6,055 nt of DNA from Oscillospiraceae bacterium (lineage in GTDB: Bacteria > Bacillota > Clostridia > Saccharofermentanales > Saccharofermentanaceae): contig CADBNJ010000129.1 of assembly GCA_902795955.1 (NCBI GenBank), forward strand, positions 1 to 6,055. Direction: 5' to 3'. Below, one piece after another: positions 1 through 4,685 of the stretch. Made by a program: the position numbers and the translations under genes. Positions within the stretch are counted from its first letter, which is position 1, and each line of letters begins with the position of its first letter. The notes beneath the pieces are model-generated. The model did no database searches, was not told the origin of the DNA, and saw only the letters and a program-made list of their open reading frames with translations.

Positions 1-219
1 GGAGTCACAGTAAGGAATATCAGTATCCTGGATCTGTTTGACTGCTCATATCCTGTATTAGCAGGATTTGCTGAATGCGGTGACGTCAGGCCTTTGGATT
101 ATGTCATCGGGATGCTCAAGAAAGCTCCGGACAGCAATCTCGGCAAACTGTGCAGGTCACTTAGTGAAGTAAGCTACTATGCTGAAGCGATTTATGATAA
201 TCAGCGTTTTGGGGGGTAA
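1..219 (+). CDS. C-terminal fragment of an unidentified protein
   Basis: Frame 1 is open from the left edge to a TAA at 217-219 and gives 72 residues with no start codon that must be used, so this is the 3' end of a gene that begins outside the window. The fragment starts GVTVRNISILDLFDCSYPVL and ends SYYAEAIYDNQRFGG. It has no obvious membrane segment and two or three probable helices. The ending (helix, then a Tyr/Phe-Gly-Gly tail) faintly recalls the C-terminus of DUF4129/transglutaminase-type membrane proteins, but this is pattern memory and not enough for a call. The next small gene starts 3 bases after the stop, so the two are probably co-transcribed. The codon pattern is like that of the other plus-strand genes. 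Coding status is likely; function is unknown. Confidence 0.6.
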   Translation, partial: GVTVRNISILDLFDCSYPVLAGFAECGDVRPLDYVIGMLKKAPDSNLGKLCRSLSEVSYYAEAIYDNQRFGG

Positions 220-222
220 GAT

Positions 223-339
223 ATGAGAGAAGAATATATAACCGCTGAGATCGAACTTGTGGAATTTACAGCTGATGATGTTATTGCGACCAGCTGCAGC
301 GATTTTGTTCCCAGAGAGAATGAAGGCGGTTTGCTGTGA
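223..339 (+). CDS. 38-residue leader-like peptide, function unknown
   Basis: ATG at 223 opens a 38-codon frame ending in TGA at 337-339. The only Shine-Dalgarno-like element is a run of six G at 211-216, 6 bases before the ATG and overlapping the end of the upstream gene. The peptide begins MREEYITAEIELVEFTADD, continues VIATSCSDF, and ends in an acidic and glycine-containing tail, ENEGGLL. The first 20 or so residues are acidic and amphipathic with no hydrophobic core, so this is not a signal peptide. The layout EYxxxEIExxEFxxxDVIxTS followed by a variable tail resembles short clostridial ORFs I recall, where a conserved acidic N-terminus precedes a divergent C-terminus; some peptides of this shape are precursors of modified peptides. 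That similarity is from memory. There is one cysteine (residue 26). No modification enzyme is visible in the window; one could lie to the left. It is too short for most gene callers, but the start, spacing and sequence pattern favour a real gene. Confidence 0.6.
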   Translation: MREEYITAEIELVEFTADDVIATSCSDFVPRENEGGLL

Positions 340-383
340 TGTTGATATTACTGCGATGAGAATGGTTCTTCACGTGATTCGCG

Positions 384-424
384 GGAACAGGTGTTGATGC
401 GGCAGACGGCCGGATACCTGTTTT
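384..424 (+). terminator. Candidate terminator after the small peptide gene
   Basis: Bases 384-395 can pair with 413-424 as a 12-bp stem that includes four G-U pairs. Its core, AACAGGT at 386-392 against ACCTGTT at 416-422, is perfect. The apical loop holds a further 4-bp GC stem (CGGC 400-403 with GCCG 409-412). The 3' arm ends in TTTT (421-424), a short U tract. It lies 44 bases after the peptide stop codon, the right place to end that transcript. The U tract is short and partly inside the stem, so intrinsic termination would be modest. Confidence 0.4.
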
Positions 425-441
425 ACGGTGCTCACAGGATC
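413..441 (+). other. Alternative hairpin competing with the 384-424 stem
   Basis: GATACCTGT at 413-421 can pair with ACAGGATC at 434-441 as an 8-bp stem with one bulged A (416) and a 12-base loop. It uses the same ACCTGT segment as the 384-424 hairpin, so only one can form at a time. A run of five T at 449-453 follows after 7 bases. This could be a second weak terminator, an antiterminator partner, or chance. Confidence 0.25.
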
Positions 442-551
442 ATGCACATTTTTGGGTGATTTTTGTGTATGATTCTGTGAAAACTTGGAGCCGCAGCAGG
501 CAAGTCAGCCCGGCAGGCCGTACTATTTAATTATATTATTCACCTGTGCAA

Positions 552-572
552 ATATTTATAAAAAATAAATAT
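552..572. repeat. Perfect AT-only palindrome with A5 loop
   Basis: ATATTTAT at 552-559 and ATAAATAT at 565-572 are exact reverse complements separated by five A. A T5 run follows at 576-580. The stem has no G-C pairs and would be weak in RNA. It may be an upstream promoter-like AT element, a protein site, or low-complexity chance in an AT-rich spacer. Confidence 0.3.
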
Positions 573-619
573 CACTTTTTCTTCTGTTAGATATGATTGA
601 ATATTATCGGTTCTTCATT

Positions 620-659
620 GAAAGCCGATCGATGCAGAAAAACAGATACATAGGCTTTC
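620..659. repeat. 7-bp inverted repeat beside the ttdA promoter
   Basis: GAAAGCC at 620-626 and GGCTTTC at 653-659 are perfect reverse complements separated by 26 bases. The right arm overlaps the place where a -35 element would sit for the -10 at 681-686. Paired half-sites in this position would suit an operator for a dimeric repressor or activator. Seven bases per arm is short enough that chance is a real alternative. Confidence 0.3.
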
Positions 660-677
660 CGTGAAGACCACATAATT

Positions 678-686
678 TGTTATAAT
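678..686 (+). promoter_or_regulatory. Extended -10 promoter of the ttdA-ttdB-GH3 operon
   Basis: TGTTATAAT at 678-686 is a full consensus extended -10 element (TGn followed by TATAAT at 681-686) for the housekeeping sigma factor. Only a poor -35 match exists at the right distance (TTCCGT at 657-662, 18-base spacing), as is often true when the TGn extension is present. The predicted start of transcription is near 692-694, giving a leader of about 40 bases before the ttdA ATG. No stronger promoter is seen nearer the gene. Confidence 0.65.
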
Positions 687-732
687 CAGTCTGTAATGAT
701 CATCTCATAGTTATATTTTACGGAGGTCTTGT

Positions 733-1635
733 ATGGACACATTACGGAGACAGGAATTTGTGAAGGTTGTTAAGGACTTCACTTCGATGGCAAGTATCTA
801 TCTGTCAGACGACGTGGAGGCGGCGATCAGGGACATTGCAGCGAGGGAGAACATCCCCATGGCCAGGACGATGTATGACTGCATATTACAGGATCTCTCA
901 CTGGCCCGTGAGATGAAGCGGCCGATATGTCAGGATACCGGTGTGATCCAGTATTTCGCTGACGTGGGAACGGGTTTCCCTTATCTGGATGATATCGGTG
1001 AGGTTCTCAGGGATGCGGCTGTTGCAGCGACTCTGGAGACACCTCTTAGACCCAATGTGGTTGAGCCTCTGGGTGAGCATAATACCGGCAACAATGCAGG
1101 TTATGGAGCGCCTTATATCGAGTATGATCTCGTACCGGGCAGCACCGATCTCAGGCTCCGGATGTATATGGCAGGCGGCGGTTGTTCCCTGCCGGGCAGG
1201 AGCAAGGTGCTGATGCCTCTGGAAGGCGTTAAGGGCATCAAGGATTTTGTGTACAGGACGATCGTCGACTGGGGCGTTAATGCGTGCCCGCCGCTGTGTA
1301 TCGGCATCGGTCTCGGAACATGTGCCGCAACATCCGCAATGCTGTCCAAGAAAGCGCTGCTCCGTCCGATCGGGACGCACTCGGAGTATCCGGAAGTAGC
1401 AAAGCTCGAGGATGAGCTCAAGGAAGGACTTAATTCACTCGGTATCGCACCGCTCGGTTTTGGCGGTTCCAACAGCGTTCTCTCCGTCAACATCGAAGCC
1501 GCAGCACACCATCCCGCCACACTCGGTGTCGGGATCACGACAGGCTGCTGGGCAACGCGCAAAGGTGAGATCGTGATCCACAAGGATCTCTCTTACGAGA
1601 TCATCTCCCACGCACATGCATTGGAGAATTGCTGA
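733..1635 (+). CDS. ttdA: L(+)-tartrate dehydratase-type [4Fe-4S] hydro-lyase, alpha subunit
   Basis: This is the cluster-binding subunit of a two-subunit class I (iron-sulfur) hydro-lyase. The expected reaction for the tartrate type is L-(+)-tartrate to oxaloacetate plus water, in the cytoplasm. The 300-residue length matches E. coli TtdA (about 303). Three cysteines fit the cluster ligands of the family: Cys66 in CQDTG, Cys185 in NACPP and Cys272 in TGCW. The 119-residue gap between the first two equals the gap I recall for E. coli FumA. The segment [14 protein letters not shown] (146-159) is TtdA-like, whereas two-subunit fumarases usually have a KGFGSENxS-type sequence there. RPIG (211-214) and IEAAAHHP (254-261) also match TtdA. 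The start is set by GGAGG at 722-726, 6 bases before the ATG. The stop lies within the ribosome binding site of ttdB. Family membership is secure. Tartrate rather than fumarate or another hydroxy acid as substrate is inferred from sequence, and no tartrate transporter is seen nearby. Such enzymes are oxygen-sensitive, which suits an anaerobe. Confidence 0.88.
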   Translation: MDTLRRQEFVKVVKDFTSMASIYLSDDVEAAIRDIAARENIPMARTMYDCILQDLSLAREMKRPICQDTGVIQYFADVGTGFPYLDDIGEVLRDAAVAATLETPLRPNVVEPLGEHNTGNNAGYGAPYIEYDLVPGSTDLRLRMYMAGGGCSLPGRSKVLMPLEGVKGIKDFVYRTIVDWGVNACPPLCIGIGLGTCAATSAMLSKKALLRPIGTHSEYPEVAKLEDELKEGLNSLGIAPLGFGGSNSVLSVNIEAAAHHPATLGVGITTGCWATRKGEIVIHKDLSYEIISHAHALENC

Positions 1636-1640
1636 GGAGG
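1634..1640 (+). promoter_or_regulatory. Ribosome binding site fixing the ttdB start
   Basis: GAGGAGG at 1634-1640 lies 8 bases before the ATG at 1649 and overlaps the ttdA stop codon (1633-1635). It favours 1649 as the ttdB start over the in-frame upstream ATG at 1616. The 1616 start would add 11 residues overlapping the end of ttdA and is not preceded by a Shine-Dalgarno sequence. The resulting N-terminus MKKILTTPI is the same as that of E. coli TtdB. Confidence 0.8.
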
Positions 1641-1648
1641 AATACAAC

Positions 1649-2224
1649 ATGAAGAAGATACTTACTACACCTATATCATATGACCAGATCAAGGATCTCA
1701 GGATAGGAGATACTGTATATCTCACCGGCACGCTGGCAACCTGCAGGGACAGCGGTCACAGAAGAGTCGTTCAGGATAAGAGGATGCCTGAGCGCACCGA
1801 CCTCAGGGAGGGCGCGATCTTCCATGCCGGTCCGATCGTCGGCAAAGATGCTGACGGCAAGCAGTATATGGTCTCCATCGGACCTACCACCAGCAGAAGG
1901 ATGGAGATGGCCGAGGCTGATTTTATTGAGCAGACGGGCATCCGCCTCGTTATCGGCAAAGGCGGAATGATGGATAAGACTGCCGAAGCCTGCCGCAAGT
2001 TCGGTGCGATCCACTGTGCTTTCCCCGGCGGATGCGCAGTCGTGGCTGCTCAGGAAGTAGAGGAGATCACGGATGTGGAGTGGATGGATTTCGGCATGCC
2101 GGAAGCGTTCTGGGTAATGAAGGTCAAGGAGTTCGGACCGCTCGTTGTCAGCATAGATACCGAGGGGAACAACCTGTTCGAGAATAATAAGAAGATCTAC
2201 GAAGAGAGACTGAAGAAGCTATGA
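1649..2224 (+). CDS. ttdB: L(+)-tartrate dehydratase-type hydro-lyase, beta subunit
   Basis: This 191-residue partner of TtdA corresponds to the C-terminal domain of one-chain class I fumarases and completes the active site at the subunit interface. Visible family motifs in order are [13 protein letters not shown] (27-39), FHAGPI (58-63), GPTTSRRM (78-85, with the Thr pair of the catalytic region), GKGGM (103-107), FPGGCA (125-130), GMPEAFW (149-155) and [15 protein letters not shown] (161-175). The N-terminus and the RME rather than RMD after GPTTS match E. coli TtdB. The protein is slightly shorter than E. coli TtdB (about 201), ending soon after the last conserved helix with a lysine-rich tail. 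It follows ttdA by 13 bases and its stop codon overlaps the start of the GH3 gene, so it sits in the middle of a tight operon. The subunit identity is secure; the physiological substrate is inferred. Confidence 0.88.
   Translation: MKKILTTPISYDQIKDLRIGDTVYLTGTLATCRDSGHRRVVQDKRMPERTDLREGAIFHAGPIVGKDADGKQYMVSIGPTTSRRMEMAEADFIEQTGIRLVIGKGGMMDKTAEACRKFGAIHCAFPGGCAVVAAQEVEEITDVEWMDFGMPEAFWVMKVKEFGPLVVSIDTEGNNLFENNKKIYEERLKKL
2221..2224 (+). other. ATGA start-stop overlap between ttdB and the GH3 gene
   Basis: The ATG of the glucosidase gene (2221-2223) overlaps the TGA of ttdB (2222-2224). The sequence just upstream has only weak purine runs (GAAGAG around 2201, GAAGAAG around 2212) and no GGAGG. 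Translation of the glucosidase therefore probably depends on ribosomes finishing ttdB, which would keep the two products in a fixed ratio. Confidence 0.8.
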
Positions 2225-4644
2225 CTGAACACGAGCGGGAACACCTGAACAGGATCAGGGCGTACCTGCCCGAATGCACGGTGCTTCTTAAGTCTGACGG
2301 GAGCTTTCCTGTTGATACGCCTTGCAATGCCGCATTATACGGTGCAGGGGCGAGAGGTACGATCAAGGGCGGTACAGGCTCGGGTGAGGTCAATTCCCGG
2401 TTCTTCGTCAATATCGAAGAAGGTCTCAAAGAGAGGGGATTCACCGTAACGACTGCCGGCACCGGAGGGTGGCTCGACAGGTATGAGACAGTCAGAAAGG
2501 CGGCTCATAAGAGATTTGTTAAGTCGGTAAAGGAACGGGCGGCTAAGAAGCATACCAATCCCGTAATGGAGAGTATGGGCGTCATTATGCCTCAGCCGGA
2601 ATATGATCTCCCTCTTGACGGCACGGGTGATATTGCAGTCTATGTAGTCTCACGCATCTCGGGCGAAGGTGCCGACAGGGAATATATCAAGGGCGACATC
2701 CTTCTGAACGATTCCGAAGTGCGGGATATACTCTCGCTTAATAAAGCATTCACAAGATTTCTTCTCGTTCTCAATACCGGAGGTCCCATAGACCTGACAC
2801 CCGTCATGGAGGTGAAGAATATTCTTCTGCTGTCTCAGCTGGGCGTTGAGACGGGAACGGTTCTCGCCGACATCATTCTCGGCAGAAGTTACCCCTCAGG
2901 CAAACTCGCGACCACGTGGAGCACAGAGGACGGATATTGTTCCGAAGGTGATTTCGGCTGCATAAACGATACATGTTACAGGGAAGGCATCTATGTCGGT
3001 TACCGTTACTTTGATACGGTTGGTAAAGCTCCTCTTTTCCCGTTCGGTTACGGTCTGGGATTTACAACATTTGAATTGAGGAACCCGGAGCTCGAGGTTG
3101 ACGGCAGTAAGGTAAGGGTAAGAGCAGACGTCCTGAATACGGGAGGCCGTCCCGGCAAGGAGACGGTGCAGCTCTATGTCAGCGTTCCGGAGGGCAAGCT
3201 CGATCAGCCCTGTCAGATGCTGGCAGCTTTCGCCAAGTCGGAGGAGATCGAACCGGGAGGAGCAGGTACGGTGGAATTGTCCTTCGACATCACAGATATC
3301 GCATCTTATTCCGGGGCGGATTCCGCATATATTCTGGAAGGCGGCAGCTATATCCTCAGACTGGGTACGAGCAGCAGGGATACTAAGGTTATCGGCGTCA
3401 TAAAGCTTGATAAGACTGTCACTGTCAGGCGCGTCAGGAATGTGCTCGGAGATCCCGGTTTTACTGACTATAAGCCTGTACGGATCAACGGTGCAGATAC
3501 TGTCTGTGATGATGTCAGGACGGTAAATATAGATCCCGGGGCAATAAGGTGTACTGATGCTGTATACGGGACTTCAGCGGATACTGATATCTCAAAGGTG
3601 AAGGATCTGTCCGATGAGGAATTAATATATCTTGCGATAGGCTCATTCGATCCCGGTGCAGGCATGCTGAGTGTAATAGGCAATGCAGGCAAAACTGTTG
3701 CAGGTGCGGCAGGGCAGACGACACACATTCTCGAGGATAAGGGCATAAAGTCATACGTGATGGCTGACGGTCCTGCGGGGATCAGGCTGTCGCGTGAATA
3801 CTTTATGCGCGGCGGCAATGCATTTTCCACAGAGCTTCCCATCCCTGAGACGATGCAGGCATTTCTTCCTCTGCCGGCACGGCTATTTATTAAGATTCAT
3901 GCTCCCAAACCTCGTAAAGGGGAGGAGATCCGTCACCAGTACTGCACGGCGATGCCGATAGGTACGGCCATTGCACAGAGCTGGAATACGGAGTTTGCAA
4001 CAGTCTGCGGTGATATCGCGGGAGATGAGATGGAGATCTACGGGGTCGATCTGTGGCTTGCTCCGGCGCTCAACATTCACAGGGACATCAGGTGCGGCAG
4101 GAACTTCGAGTATTATTCCGAAGATCCCCTCATCAGCGGCGTCATGGCTTCCTGCATAACTCAGGGCGTTCAGGCTCACAAGGGCAGGGGAACCACGATA
4201 AAGCACTTTGCAGCCAATAATCAGGAGACCAACAGATACCGCTCCAACAGCAGGGTATCCGAACGTGCGATGCGCGAGATATATCTCAAAGGCTTTGAGA
4301 TATGTGTGAAGAGATCACAGCCTGCTGCCGTCATGACGTCTTATAATCTTCTCAACGGGGTTCATACTTCCGAGAGCCGCAGTCTCATTGAGGATATATT
4401 AAGAGACGAGTTCGGATTTAAGGGAATCGTCATGACTGACTGGGTGGTAGCCATGAACATAACCGACAGGGACTCCGTATACCCTGATCCGCAGCCGTGC
4501 AATGTTGTAATGGCGGGCGGGGATCTGTTCATGCCCGGGTGCAAGAGAGATTATGATTCCGTAAGCAAGGCACTGGCAGAAGGTACTGTCACCAGAGAGC
4601 AGCTCATGATCAATGCGGCGAGAATAATAAGGGGCTGCCTCTGA
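2221..4644 (+). CDS. Glycoside hydrolase family 3 beta-glucosidase with reversed domain order
   Basis: This 807-residue cytoplasmic enzyme probably hydrolyses terminal beta-glucosides such as imported cellobiose. There is no signal peptide or anchor. The modules run opposite to most GH3 enzymes. Residues 20-245 match the GH3 C-terminal alpha/beta sandwich ([16 protein letters not shown] at 40-55, [10 protein letters not shown] at 273-282 after it). Residues 295-395 are the fibronectin III-like domain ([17 protein letters not shown]). Residues 460-807 are the TIM-barrel-type catalytic domain: [10 protein letters not shown] (513-522), a [11 protein letters not shown] strand (626-636), KHFAANNQE (661-669) and FKGIVMTDW (733-741). 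Asp740 fits the nucleophile. Glu149 in SGEGADRE fits the acid/base, which normally lies after the barrel but here precedes it. Asp516, Arg627, Lys661 and His662 are the expected glucose contacts. The same permutation is known for beta-glucosidases of Ruminococcus albus and Butyrivibrio fibrisolvens. The start overlaps the ttdB stop, and the next in-frame ATG (residue 116) would cut away part of the first domain. Substrate could also be another beta-linked sugar or a plant aryl glucoside. Confidence 0.9.
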   Translation: MTEHEREHLNRIRAYLPECTVLLKSDGSFPVDTPCNAALYGAGARGTIKGGTGSGEVNSRFFVNIEEGLKERGFTVTTAGTGGWLDRYETVRKAAHKRFVKSVKERAAKKHTNPVMESMGVIMPQPEYDLPLDGTGDIAVYVVSRISGEGADREYIKGDILLNDSEVRDILSLNKAFTRFLLVLNTGGPIDLTPVMEVKNILLLSQLGVETGTVLADIILGRSYPSGKLATTWSTEDGYCSEGDFGCINDTCYREGIYVGYRYFDTVGKAPLFPFGYGLGFTTFELRNPELEVDGSKVRVRADVLNTGGRPGKETVQLYVSVPEGKLDQPCQMLAAFAKSEEIEPGGAGTVELSFDITDIASYSGADSAYILEGGSYILRLGTSSRDTKVIGVIKLDKTVTVRRVRNVLGDPGFTDYKPVRINGADTVCDDVRTVNIDPGAIRCTDAVYGTSADTDISKVKDLSDEELIYLAIGSFDPGAGMLSVIGNAGKTVAGAAGQTTHILEDKGIKSYVMADGPAGIRLSREYFMRGGNAFSTELPIPETMQAFLPLPARLFIKIHAPKPRKGEEIRHQYCTAMPIGTAIAQSWNTEFATVCGDIAGDEMEIYGVDLWLAPALNIHRDIRCGRNFEYYSEDPLISGVMASCITQGVQAHKGRGTTIKHFAANNQETNRYRSNSRVSERAMREIYLKGFEICVKRSQPAAVMTSYNLLNGVHTSESRSLIEDILRDEFGFKGIVMTDWVVAMNITDRDSVYPDPQPCNVVMAGGDLFMPGCKRDYDSVSKALAEGTVTREQLMINAARIIRGCL

Positions 4645-4654
4645 GGCAACCCCT
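4630..4654. terminator. Hairpin overlapping the GH3 stop codon, likely terminator for the convergent gene
   Basis: GGGGCTGCC at 4631-4639 pairs with GGCAACCCC at 4645-4653 with a single C-A mismatch, and A4630-T4654 adds one more pair. The loop is five bases, and the GH3 stop codon TGA (4642-4644) lies in it. On the minus strand the hairpin is followed by TTATTATTCT (complement of 4621-4630), a T-rich tract, so the structure best suits termination of the minus-strand gene ending at 4686. On the plus strand the following bases (TGTAAAGAATTAA) are T-poor, so it would end the operon less efficiently. Confidence 0.6.
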
Positions 4655-4685
4655 GTAAAGAATTAACGGTTATCCTGCCGGAGCA

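Larger units (their letters stand above)
340..732. other. Non-coding interval upstream of the ttdA operon
   Basis: These 393 bases hold no convincing reading frame on either strand. The left part (about 340-520) has mixed composition and contains two overlapping hairpins (384-424 and 413-441), best read as the 3' end of the upstream transcript. The middle (about 521-600) is strongly AT-rich and has a perfect palindrome at 552-572. The right part carries an inverted repeat (620-659), an extended -10 promoter (678-686), an 8-bp palindrome ATGATCAT at 696-703 just past the predicted transcription start, and the ttdA ribosome binding site at 722-726. No riboswitch of a class I know could be matched. 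Confidence 0.6.

Noticed and set aside
340..459. Reading frame continuing beyond the stop of the 38-residue peptide (from about 349 to 459)
   Set aside because: It needs readthrough of two stop codons (337-339 and 343-345), has no start with a ribosome binding site and overlaps the stem-loop region; no sign of a frameshifted longer gene.
410..520. Possible cobalamin riboswitch, prompted by GGTGCTCACAGG and AAGTCAG near GCAGG
   Set aside because: The B12-box continuation after AGTCAG does not match the consensus, and the conserved core segments between are absent. The downstream genes are also not cobalamin-related.
552..580. Intrinsic terminator from the AT palindrome followed by T5
   Set aside because: The stem has only A-T pairs and would be too unstable for intrinsic termination; kept only as a repeat.
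898..1380. 160-residue minus-strand ORF (and similar antisense ORFs inside ttdA, ttdB and the GH3 gene)
   Set aside because: It lies wholly antisense to ttdA, whose protein matches a known family end to end. It shows no recognisable domain and no ribosome binding site; it is a shadow of a long GC-balanced gene.
733..1635. Call as fumarase alpha subunit (fumA)
   Set aside because: Length, [10 protein letters not shown] and the C-terminal segments agree with TtdA. Fumarase activity cannot be excluded but is not the closest sequence match I recognise.
1616..1648. Upstream start for ttdB giving a 202-residue protein
   Set aside because: It overlaps the end of ttdA, has no Shine-Dalgarno sequence and adds residues not found in TtdB, whereas the ATG at 1649 has GAGGAGG at ideal spacing and yields the family N-terminus.
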